In this document: positions 51,465-61,568 of the stretch, one piece after another
Position numbering within the stretch: position 1 is the first letter of the stretch
How the letters are laid out: each line of letters starts with the position of its first letter
Assembly: GCA_963575745.1 (NCBI GenBank)
Contig: CAUYUJ010004336.1
Coordinates: forward strand, 250,773 to 314,772
Reading direction: 5' to 3'
DNA from: Prorocentrum cordatum
Taxonomy: Eukaryota; Sar; Dinophyceae; Prorocentrales; Prorocentraceae
Length of the DNA stretch: 64,000 bases
Translations under genes and position numbers: made by a program
Notes under the pieces: model-generated
The model's input: the letters and a program-made list of their open reading frames with translations, nothing else
Database searches by the model: none
What the model was told of the DNA's origin: nothing

Positions 51465-52079
51465 CTACGACACGAACTCTAGAATACGAGCCTCCAATCC
51501 GATTATGTTGTCTGCCATGTTCCTGTGTTTGATGCCCCCACGTTGGAAATCAGCTACAGAAAGCTGACACTGCTGGGCCAGCGGAATTCTCAAGGCACCC
51601 GCCAAGATCTTGTTATATGGCTCGACATGGTGATCGGATGAGTGTGCCCCAGAGCTCTCTGAACCTCGGTGCCCTGGTCGTTCGTGCCTCCGGACTCCTT
51701 CGGCGGGAAAACCGTGAGACCAAATCCAGGAGGCACCGACACTCCTCGAAGCAGCCCTTTTTATCCATAGTAAAGACATTCACGAGCATGACTTCCCCCA
51801 CACCGCCATCCAGAGTACGGGACCCCATTGGGCCCTGGGGAGGAGTCACGACGAGAAGCTACATATCCATAGAACGTGCTCGAATCGATCTCCCACTCGA
51901 TACCCGGACTAACATCTAGAACCTGCGTGCGGAGCCAAGCGATGACAGCATCAAAGAAAGGCGGCAAGTCATCAGCAGAGGCAGCATGCATCTTCCCCCA
52001 GTAACGTGCCAAATCGCGTGCACTCTCTTCGATGCTTTCGGGTTCGGCGCCATCAGGAGCATATACGGCCGATAGAACA
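51465..52079 (-). pseudogene. LINE copy 3 RT fingers, broken into three frames
   Basis: The first frame reads LSAVYAPDGAEPESIEESAR, DLARYWGKMHAAS and the hallmark DSSPGPNGVPYSGW. It then shifts to VGEVMLVNVFTMDKKGCFEE and again to FPAEGVRRHERPGHRG and QRGGIKHRNMADNIIGLEAR, with a TAG at 51465-51467 before LGLPWAGVVFLDVKAAF in the same frame. The SPGP(D/N)G.PY..W pattern and the NI..LEA helix are typical of LINE reverse transcriptases. Confidence 0.7.
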
Positions 52080-52119
<40 letters not shown>

Positions 52120-52150
52120 GGAGGAGGAGGAGGAGGAGGAGGAGGAGGAG
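52079..52150. repeat. GAT then GAG microsatellite at LINE copy 3 5' boundary
   Basis: About ten GAT units followed by about twelve GAG units, directly joined to the first recognisable LINE residues. Confidence 0.92.
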
Positions 52151-52211
52151 AGGAAGTTGATGATGAGGGTTGCGATGATGCGGCTGATGGTGATGATGAG
52201 CAACAGGAGTA

Positions 52212-52378
52212 CAGTCAGGCTGCCGAAATAAGGAACGCTGAACAAACAACAAAGACCCATTTTGGCCCCCAAATCGCCTGCGAGGACGAGGAGCGCTAGA
52301 CAAATAAGCATGGAAAGACCTGAAGAACACCAAGCCCCTTCCGGTCCCAAACTGATCCTTGTATCAAGATGTCGACTG
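52212..52378. mobile_element. MITE C, copy 3 (167 bases), diverged
   Basis: The left end CAGTCAGGCTG and right end TGTCGACTG are flanked by TA on both sides (52210-52211 and 52379-52380). Internal words AAGGAACGCTGA and GAACACCAAGCCCCTTCC recall copies 1 and 2. Similarity is weaker, and the terminal pairing is reduced to about nine bases. Confidence 0.52.
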
Positions 52379-52380
52379 TA

Positions 52381-54645
52381 TGAGGATACGGTCGCCAGCC
52401 AGGTCGATCTTAAAAGTCCTCTGCAGACGGCAACGGCCCTGCGCAATCAACCCTCGGAGTCAACTGTCGGGTCAGGCCGAGCGCGGGCCGCAAAATTGAA
52501 AGGCAGGGCTCTCGTCCGGCCACGCTGCCGTGGAGCACCCTGGACACAAGAGGCGCAAGGCCTTCCCGATGGCTCGAGAACGCTGCGACCAGGTACGGCA
52601 TGTTCGTGTCGTGCCGACTTCGGCGTTGGTTCCTGACACCGCGGGGATCGTTCAACCTTCAACGATCGGCCGCTTCAGAATCGTCAGGTCGTTCAACATC
52701 GACCGATTCCGGATCGCCGGCGGCATTCAACGTTGAACGCTGGCGGCGGGGTCGCCGCCGGTCGACACGACGCGAACCTGCCGCAGCATCGAAGCGAAAT
52801 CGGGCAACGGTCAGTCGTGGTCAGTGTCTCTATCAGCACTTTCCTCTGCCGCTTCCTCCACGCTCCCTCCTTGTCCCTTCCCTCCCCCTCCGCCCCCCCC
52901 CAAGAATCCAAGTCGAATGGGCATGTCTTGGCCTTCCCACTTGACCCTAAGGTGCTCCGACGCGGCTTCCGCCCTGACTGGGACAATGATCGATCCCATC
53001 AGTTCTGTAGGAGAGGCCCAAGGACACCTCCAATGCAAGCGCCTTTGAGGAGAACCACCTCCCACCCGCGCACACCAAGATTGCGGGATTGGCTGAGATA
53101 TGGCACCATATGGCATCTCAGTGGCAGAGCGGCAGCAAAAGATGGCAAACCCCAGGACACAAAGAGGACTGCGCCCCCATCAGCAAATGCAAGCTGGCTC
53201 GCGTGATCGGGCGTGCAATGAAATCCACACCCAAACGAAGCCAGGCTGCTCCAAGTGTTAGGATGGACTTACGTGCTGCCAATTCTGCGAACAAGCCGGT
53301 TATGACGCGGATGGAGAACATCGCCCAGCTCGTTTTTGAGTGCCGAGTCAATGCTCGGATTCGAAAACGCCCTCGCAAGTACTACGAGTGCGTGCGCGAA
53401 TAAGAAGCTGCCACAGAGTGGCCCAACCCTCCAAAAGGGTCACGCTGGGCACATGGCCAACGGCAGAGTGGACACGCCGATTACAAAGAAGGCGTGCGTT
53501 GTTTCGAAACTTCTGAAACATACCCATGGCCAAACCAGCACAGGACCCGCGTGGAGCGGCAGCGGAACCCCTGCCTGAAGGGAGACACCCTGCCCAGAGC
53601 AAGAGGCCTGCTACGACGACGACCTACAATATGTGGACGATCCTGATCAAGAAGAGAATGCCCATGCTCGTTTAGAGGCCGACACCCTCCGCTCCAGAAG
53701 GAGGCAAAACCAAGGATACAGACGCGTGTAACAGTAATGTTAATATATTGATGCATGTTGATGCAGCTTGTTCATGCCACGTCTTGGCTGCAGACAGTTT
53801 ACAGCGACGTACATCGTCCAACATTGATGCCGAGGGATAATCCCCTCCAGGTCCCTGGTAGCCAAATTGGGGTAAGTGGATTTTCTCTCAGTGAGCCTGT
53901 CGACGGCGAGACGCGTGAAAATTAATGTCAAAAAAACGCCCCGACTGAACACGACACATATGTCCGACTATATACGGAATACATGGGCAACATATCCAAG
54001 CGTCCCCACAAACAACTCAGAGCGGGCCATGTCCGTTTTGCACTCGAGCGCGTCATGTCCGTTTGTTGTAAAGCATGCGCGGTCGCTTTAATTGTGCTGG
54101 GCCTTTGTAGAACTTGTCGCGCACGACACAGTACTAGTAGACCAAACATGCAAACGCAGGGAGGAGGATCATGAGCAGGATCATGAGTAGGAATGATGAG
54201 GGCCAAAGAGAAGCGGAACACGATGAGCTTCCTTTAATTTTTGCGCCAGTGACATCGGGTCGGTCCCATCAGTCTCCTGCCCTCGAAGACGAGTTTTTGG
54301 GATCCAAAAACTGTAGCTCAAGGGTTGCCTCTCTACAATTGATCTGTTTGCCCCCCTGGCGCTGTCGTCTGGTGGACTGGAAGAGCCTTTCACCCACACA
54401 GATTCTCAATCGTTTGAAAGAGAAGCGCTTACATCGCCGGGGATAGTGCTGCGTCCGTCGTCCACAACTCAGCGCAAGAAATAGGGTGGGCGGCAAAAAC
54501 TCAGACATCCTGACACTCGCACGTGGCCCGGCAACCTAAGATGACTGCCCATCTTGCCCTGCCTGCCTTGCCAGCCCGCCACGTCCCAACTCCTCGAACG
54601 ACTAGTTCAAATCATATCACACCAACAAACGCGATTGCACATCTG
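52381..54645. other. No gene recognised
   Basis: About 2.3 kb without convincing coding sequence or tandem repeats. A short CGATC/TTCAAC-rich patch lies at 52655-52740. Confidence 0.5.
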
Positions 54646-54649
54646 CACC

Positions 54650-54785
54650 CGTGACCTTCTTCCTCTCTCCCTTTTCCTCCTCCTCTTCTTCCCCAGCAGC
54701 AATTTATTCCTCTTGCTTCTCCTGCTCCCCCTCCCCCTCCTCCTCCTCCTCCTCATCATCATCCTCCTCCTCCTCCCGCCCTCCT
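54650..54785. repeat. CTC-rich pyrimidine tract
   Basis: CTCCTC and TTCTCC words, moderately regular. The sequence from 54786 to 55885 shows no recognised gene. Confidence 0.7.
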
Positions 54786-55885
54786 TGTCTACGAACTCCG
54801 CTGTGCGTCATCCCGCAACCTCACGCTCTTTCCTACACGTCGGGATCGACTGGAATCGACGGGCACCCCCCCAGCGAAGAATAAGCAATCCACGCCTATG
54901 CAGGCGCGCCACAGCCGCCGCTGCGGCCATGGCCGCCACCGCGGGCACCAGAGCGGTGGCGGCGCCTCCGGCTGTCGCGGTGCCTCTCGAAACTTCCCGC
55001 TGCCCTCCTGTCCGACCGCCACAGGGGAGCCGCCAGTGAGTCCGGAGATCTGCTGCCCAGACGAAGAATATGGGGGAAACAAGGGAAGACGTAACCGTTG
55101 AGGTCAGTCTGTGCAACTCGGGCTCCCGCAGGGTGGCGCCAGAATTCTTTTCAGGACGAGACCCGTTCACCACTTTGGCGACCGGCGGAGCCCGTATCAC
55201 CGACAGAGCAGGCCAGATAGTGGCTGAGTGTCCAGCGCTCGGGAGACTTCACCATGCGCTGAGAAAAGGAGGATGGGGGAAGCAATGGAGGACGCGGAAG
55301 AAGACTAGGGTAAGCCGGGCATGCGCAATCGATGCTGGCTGGAATACACCCTCCCGTCCCCACGGCCCCTCCTCGTAAACCAGCGCATGTACAACCTGTC
55401 ACTGCTGCGGTCACCCGCTGAAGCTGTGAGGGCTCCGTTGGCCTGCATAGTGAAAGCACCACGCTCGCAAATGCAAATCAATTGTCATATTGAGATTCGG
55501 CCGCGTAGCGGCACAAAACACAAGGAGCTGAGGAGGAATCGGCATCCGTCCATGTAGGTGGGAGAAACATGTAGAAACATGCTCGTGGTAACACAGCGAG
55601 AACAACATGCTGAAAAGGCAGAATCCTCCATCCGTGAAGCTGTGGGAAGCAGTACATTTCCCCATGGTTGAAAAACATACCCTGCGACGAACCCAACCCA
55701 TCTATAATCATGAAAAGAACCGTTGGCCAACATTCCCACGAATGATGACATGGCACGGGCCGTCACCTGCCGTGACTACTTCATGGGAGGCTCACGCACT
55801 GTGGGGCTCACAAAACACCGATCAAAGGGCGAGGGCGGGATAGCGGTAATACGGCCACAAACTCGAAGAGGCAGGCGCCGGAAAG

Positions 55886-56035
55886 AAGAGGATGAGGATT
55901 AGGATGATGATGAGGATGCGGATGATAATGAGGATGATGAAGATGATGAATGTGCTGATGATGATGATGACGATGATGACTATGATGACGATGGCGGTGA
56001 TAATGCTGATGATGATGCTGATGCTGCTGATGATG
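55886..56035. repeat. GAT microsatellite, degenerate
   Basis: GAT with GCT, GAC and GGC variants. Confidence 0.88.
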
Positions 56036-56273
56036 GTAAGGGGGAGGAGGAGAGGGGGAGAAGGAGGTGGAGGGCGAAAGGTCGCCGCGGCAGCAACGAC
56101 AGGATGGCGAATGTGTAACAGGAAGACGAACAAGAACGAGAAAAGAGGGGGACGAAGGGGCGACGCTTGAACTCCTACGAGCAGCAGCGCCGCGGGCGTC
56201 GCTTCGCCCAATGCACCAGGAACGCTTAGTTATTCCTAGTCCGTGCAATTCGCACCCCCCCCCCCCGGGACGG

Positions 56274-56755
56274 GCGAGGTCTCGCCTGGATCTGTGTGGT
56301 ACACCCCCGCGCTGGACCCCCCAGGAATGTGGCTGCAGTGGGGCAATTGTCAGCCCCCGAAGGACGGCGAAGTCCCGCCTGGATCTGCCTGGGACACCAC
56401 TCCGTGGGACATCCCAAGCATTCCACGAACTTGGCTACAAGCTGGGCAATGGTCCGTCCCAAAAGGACGGCGAAGTTTCGCCTGGATCTGCGTGGGACAC
56501 CATTCCGCTGTACCTCCCAAGAATTCCACGAACGTGGCTACAGCTGGGCAAATGTCAGCCCCCGAAGGACGGCGAGGTCCCGACTGAATCTGCGTGGGAC
56601 ACCACTCCGCTGGACCTCCCAGCAATTCCACGAACATGGATACAGCATGGATACATTTGCGTAATTGTGGGCCGCCGAAGGACGGCGAGGTTCCGCCTGG
56701 ATCTGCGTGGGACACCTCTCCGCTGGACCCCGCCAACAAACAGCCCTCGAAAATG
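56274..56755. repeat. Tandem minisatellite, about 102-base period
   Basis: The anchor GCGA(A/G)GT..CGCCTGGATCTG recurs at 56274, 56367, 56470, 56572 and 56685. Units share TGGGACACC..TCCGCTGGACC, CAATTCCACGAACNTGG and CCCCCGAAGGACG. A plus-strand frame is open through it because the middle spacings (103, 102) and overall composition avoid stops; I do not regard it as a gene. Confidence 0.9.
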
Positions 56756-56759
56756 GCGA

Positions 56760-57550
56760 CAGTTTCACACTTCACAGCCCCCTAGAGATGCAAGGCTCCA
56801 AAGGCAGAACAGAACCGTGGTGCTCAACGAGCGCGGGCCAACGTGCCCTGGCCAACGGCCATCGTGGCCATCGGCCAACACCAAAGGCACTCGTGCAGGA
56901 AGGGGGTCACGGGCACAAGCTTGGACCTGATCTCTGGCTTCCCTTCCCTGACTAACTGCCAATCGCGCCAGCAACGCTGTGCCTTAAGGAGGAAATCGCA
57001 ACAAAAACGAAGGCAAACCAAGGATCGGGATCGGCACCCAAGGGACAAAACACGGAGCGTTGCCCAGTACCCGCGCCCCTCCTAGCATTTCAGCGGTGTG
57101 CCCACGGTAAAGAACACGGCAACTAAAAGGTTACAGGCGGGAGTCAACGGCCGTTCACCTCAGACCAGGAGGTGCCACTGGGGCCTCCCCGTGCTCAAGC
57201 CGCACCTCTTGGCCGAGGTGGCAGGGCACTAAAAACCCCGGCCTGAATTGCGTTGCTGGTTGAGACTTCCAGATCTCAAGGTTGCATCGTACGCAAACGA
57301 CAACGTGATGGTTAAACAAACGACGCCGTTCAATCGAGTAACTATTCGAAGCGTTTGAAGCGGGGGTGCGCATCGTTAAAACGACATCCGCATTTTGAAA
57401 ACGAGTTGCCCCCCACATCCGTGTCATTTGCCAGCCCGTGCAGCGAAAATCAACTAAAGTGCGTGGTGCTAGAACGAGAGCAACACTTGAAACACCAACC
57501 GCCCTCCTTCTTTTCACGTGTTGGACATTCCAAGCTTTAGGAGCGTAAAC
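56760..57550. other. No gene recognised
   Basis: Ordinary sequence between two repeat arrays; nothing recognised. Confidence 0.5.
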
Positions 57551-57557
57551 TGTGAGA

Positions 57558-57604
57558 ACATGTATGTATGTATGTATTAATGTCTGTATTCATGTTTCTA
57601 TGCA

Positions 57605-57675
<71 letters not shown>

Positions 57676-57710
57676 ATGTATGTATGTATGTATGTATGTA
57701 TGTGTATATG
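57558..57710. repeat. TGTA / TGTC compound tetranucleotide microsatellite
   Basis: Short TGTA run, about 17 TGTC units at 57606-57673, then TGTA again. Bases 57711-57901 hold nothing recognised. Confidence 0.95.
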
Positions 57711-57901
57711 TATATGTGGACAGGTAGGCATAATGCAAAGGACGCGCGCTCCATGCGGACGTCTTTGTCCGCACGAGCGCTACCGCTGCCTTGCAGATGC
57801 ACGGTGAACATTAACAAACAGCGTGCGACACAGTGTCCAACCGCTCCCCGACGTGCTAAACCCCGCGCTCCCCGACAGGCGGCAGGGCCGCACGTAGCGC
57901 G

Positions 57902-60900
57902 CTACCTCGGCGCCAGCAGCCCGGGCTCCAGCCTCTGGATAGCTGCCTGCATCTCGACCAGCCCGGTAGAATTCGCGGCACACGCCTCCGCAACGCAGCT
58001 GCCCTGCAGACCCGTCTTGGGATGCGCCTCAATGCACGCCTGCTTCGCCTCCCACAGCAAGTCGGCAGCGCATGCCTCTCTGGCATCATCAAACAATTGC
58101 TTACGACGCTGACGCTGCTGGTGCTTGAACTCCGCATTGTCTTGACCAGCGCCAACCGAACGAAAGAGGCTCTCGCCTGTCTGCACTGGGGCCACGCGAC
58201 CACGGTCCTCGATGAGCATGTAGGCATCGTCGATCCCGTCGCAGTTGAAATTGCCGCACAGCCCTTCCTGGCCCACCCCTAGCTTCTGCATCGCCAGGAT
58301 CACGCCGCAGCTGTCGGGGCCCAGCAGCATGTGGACTTCCAAATGCGGGGGGAACTCGAAGAAGTAAGACGGCAGAGAATCGCTATAGTTGCTCAGGATG
58401 TTCCGCGCCTGCCAGTGCCTCCACGCGGGGTCTCCTCGCCAGTGCCTCGCCGACAGGACGCCGTCCGCGGCCCGGTACCTGGACGGGTACTCGGCCAGGA
58501 TCTCCTCGCCGTCCCACGTGACGCGGAAGCCGCGGGCGCCCCAGGGCTGGGCCGAGGTACTCGGCCACCAGGGCGCGGCCGCCGAGCAGCGCTCCAGCCA
58601 CCGCGATGCCAACGATGGCGCTCGCCTCGGGAGAGGCCGCAGTGCGGCCAAGCCGAGCCTGGACTTCCAGGTGGTCTGACCTCACCAAATGGTAATCCGC
58701 TGGCTCGTACTCGGCCAGGTCCGGCCCGTACATGCGGTCGAAGGTCACCAGGTGCGCGTCGGCGACCAGCGCGCACCTGCCCCACGGCCGCCCGGTCAAA
58801 AACTGCGTCTGGTAGTCGCCGATGTCGCCTCGCTTGCACTCGCTGGTGCGCACATCCCATACTCCGTAGCAAGTGCCGTTGCCATAGGCGACGCCGTCGC
58901 AGCCCGGGGTGGCCAAGCACGCCGACGCGCACGCCTCGCGATCCAAGTCGGTAGTTGCCGCGTGCCTCGGCACAAAGGAGTCCCCGGCGCGGCCCACGTG
59001 CAGCTTGACAGGCCGCGCAGCGCCGTCGACGGAGCAATCCAGCCTGCAGGTCAGCCGCGCGGCCCCGGCATCCTGTGCAGGGCGTTCCGGCTTCTGGCCT
59101 CCATCGGCCGTGGCCGCGCGATCTGGCGAGTCGCTCCAGCCAGGGCCCCAGGGGCCGACCAGCGTGCCGTGCGAGGCGCTGAGGTCACGCTTCCCGCCGA
59201 ACATAAAGACCCGGCCCTGAGCCTTCTTCTTCCCGGACGCCTCGAAACTCACGGGGAACGACGACGTGTTCAGGAAGAGGAGCGTCACCGCCTTCCTCCG
59301 CTGCGCCGCGGACAAGTTGGACATGTTCGACGGGTTGTCCGTCAGGTCTCCCATCCTGGTCGAGCTGAACCTGGCGCCGCCCGGGCCGACGGGCTGGTAG
59401 TGCACCGTGGTGTCGTTGTCGAGGTAGAACAACGAGAAATTCTTGATCAACACCGACTCCGCGTCCATCTCCACCTCGCTGCGGTCAATGTCGAGCAGTG
59501 TGAAGAAGACGCGGGGCACCTGAACGGGCACGTCCCCACCAGCTTCCATGAAAGCGAAGATCAAGTCGACACTTGTGCCGTACTTGATATTGATCCTGCC
59601 CACGAGCCCATTGTGGCCGTTGTGGCGCGCCAGGGCGGGCTCGTACTCGCCCGCTGCACGGAGCACCAGGTCAATGGGCTGGCTGTTCACCTCGCAGACA
59701 TTCCTGTACCGGACGGCGGGCTCGAAGCCGAAGTCCGGCCCCTGGTCTCCCAGGTTCGAGTAGGCCACGTCCGAGAAGTTGAGGCCGCCGTCGCAAGTCG
59801 TGCCGGCGTCGGGCTGCCGGCGTTCGCAGCCGCGACCCCATTGCTTGCAGCACCACTCGCGTTTCGCGGACGTCCATGACTCCTGCTCCTCCTCGGACGC
59901 CTCGCAGCTGTAGGAGCACGCGACGGCCTGGTTCCGGCAGCACCACTCCTGCTTCCAGGTGGACCAGCCCCTCTCCCAGTTCGACAGCCCGGCGGCGCAG
60001 TCGAACGGCGCGGAGGTGCCCACGAGCGGGCAGGAGGACAAGTTCCTGTCGCGGCCGCAGCACCATGCCAGCTTCATCGGCGTCCAACCAAACTCCCAGT
60101 CAGACCTCCCAACACCGCAGTCGTAGAACGAAGTCGTGGAGGTTACCGTGGTCTCGGCCCTGCAGGCCAAGCCGTGGGTCTCGCAGCAGTACGCCTGGTG
60201 GATGGCCGACCAGTGCAGCATGGCTTCGTCGTCCGATTCCACTTTGCACTCATAGAGTGGCGAAGACGTAGATGAGGTCACTGAAGTTGTTGTGGATATC
60301 GCGGTTGTACTTGTTGTGGACATCGCGGTTGTAGTTACCGTCGTCAATGTAGTCAATGTGGTCTGAGTCGGCTCTGAGCCATTGGCCAGGAACACGACGC
60401 GGGCGCCGTTGGAGTAGGCCCGCTGCAGGGCAGGAGCCACCACCACCCTGTGCTTCCCCTTGAGCGCCACTACAGTCCTTGTGTCACTTCTGTGCCTGCC
60501 GATCTGGACGGTCGCGCCCACAGCCAGGTCGCCAAAGGAAGATACCTGGAGCTCGCTATCTCCGGCGTGCGCCGGCTCGCTGAGCAGGACGTCCCCGGAG
60601 GCGCGGGGCGCCTTGGTCACCGCAGAGCCCTCCGCGAACGGCCTCTCCAGCGGCGAGCCCAGCAGGATCGAGCCGAAGGCGCTGATCGTCTTCGTCTCGG
60701 AGCTACTGTACCCGTCGGAGATGATGACCGAATCGCCCACCTCGAACCCTTCCTCTGATGCGACCTGCAGCTCGGCATCCCCAGCGCTCGCGGCAGCCAG
60801 CAGCGTTGTCTGCACCTGCTGCGCCTGCGCCAGCTTTAAGACCTTTGGCTTCTCCGTGGGCGCCTTGGGCGAGCTCGCGCTGTACAGCCCTACCGCCAGC

Positions 60901-61322
60901 ACAGTGGAGACAAGCATCAAGCCGATGAGCAGCAGGCCGAAGAACATGCAGCCAGGCTTGACACTCGACGGTCTGATCACGGTGTCCTCCTGCTTGTCGA
61001 AGCTGCCCGCGCCCTCGCCGACAAAGCGGAACTCCTCCAATTGCTCGTAGGCCCCCCTCCCGTCGCCCACGTATGACCAGGACGTGCCCCTGCCGCTGCG
61101 CTGCTCGGCGAAGAGGCCCTGCAGGCCCAGCCACTCCAGCCACTCTAGGCCTTGGGCACGGGCCGCCTCCGGGGAGCGCCAGGAACGGTAGACCGCGCCA
61201 GAGCGGCCGCTGATGCTGCGGCCGTTCGTTGCCCCCTGGTGCAGATAGTCATCGGCATCCTCCGCGTCGTGCTGTATGACGTCGGTCCGCGTCGTGAAGT
61301 GATGCAGAGGCACTCGGGGCAT
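57902..61322 (-). CDS. Type II membrane protein with AGD repeats, WCC repeats, PAN-like and von Willebrand type D domains (one frame break)
   Basis: This is the best host gene, about 1,139 residues. The first ATG is at 61322, 89 bases after a spliced leader; the frame extends upstream only via a TTG. Residues 1-125 look cytoplasmic, 126-147 form one membrane span (FFGLLLIGLMLVSTVLAVGL), and the rest should be outside. Then come two AGD.ELQV.S modules (about 180-240 and 253-320), a Thr/Ser mucin-like linker, four W..(W)S..K..WCC repeats (about 359-499), a beta-rich region, and a PAN-like segment (ACASACLATPGCDGVAYG). Last is a von Willebrand D domain beginning GRCALVADAHLVTFD and containing FRVTWDGEEILAEYPSRYR and GLCGNFNCDG. 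Near 58545-58565 the frame shifts by one base inside that domain. No intron is visible. A cell-surface or extracellular adhesive role is an inference. Confidence 0.82.
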
Positions 61323-61411
61323 CCGGGGGGGGGAACCAATCGCCGGGAGCGGCGCGGCGTAGGGGGGGGGGAGGGGGGCGCGCCGCCCAGCCCCCCCCCT
61401 GTGGTGCCTCC
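61323..61411 (-). other. Inferred 5' untranslated region of the membrane protein gene
   Basis: Eighty-nine bases, C/G-rich on the plus strand, between the spliced-leader sequence and the first ATG. It stays open in the coding frame but is Pro/Arg/Gly-rich. Confidence 0.6.
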
Positions 61412-61433
61412 CTTGAGCCAAAATGGCTACGGA
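61412..61433 (-). other. Dinoflagellate spliced-leader sequence embedded in the genome
   Basis: On the minus strand the 22 bases are T followed by CCGTAGCCATTTTGGCTC and AAG, a full match to the published dinoflagellate leader consensus, whose first base is variable. Leaders are normally added by trans-splicing to mRNA and are not encoded next to ordinary genes. A leader gene would continue with a GT splice donor; here the next bases are GGAGGC. Presence at the 5' end of the gene therefore points to reinsertion of a processed mRNA. Confidence 0.92.
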
Positions 61434-61560
61434 TGTGTATATGTATATGTGTATATAGATATGTGTACTAGAACCACGCGCGCGCTTCGCGCGCGCTTAG
61501 GTTCTGTCGAGTCACAGACCCAGGAATCGTTGTGAGAAGAAATTGGTGACGCGAAGCGTC
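61434..61560. repeat. TA/TG-rich patch and GC hairpin upstream of the gene
   Basis: TGTATATG repeats at 61435-61467 are followed by a perfect small hairpin, GCGCGCGCTTCGCGCGCGC, at 61476-61494. A second small palindrome GACGCGAAGCGTC lies at 61548-61560. Confidence 0.8.
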
Positions 61561-61568
61561 GTGGGGGC

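Larger units (their letters stand above)
50560..52079 (-). mobile_element. LINE copy 3: reverse transcriptase fragment
   Basis: The element starts at a GAT microsatellite near 52079 and fades near 50560. Only the RT and its immediate flanks remain. Frames change at least three times before the conserved core, with one stop just upstream of motif A. Confidence 0.82.

Noticed and set aside
53089-53403. A 104-residue plus-strand frame with basic composition
   Set aside because: No recognisable motif, a comparable frame on the other strand, and no conserved context.
58689-59879. A 396-residue plus-strand frame
   Set aside because: It lies antisense to the membrane protein gene, has no domain, and follows from the GC-rich codon use of the real gene.
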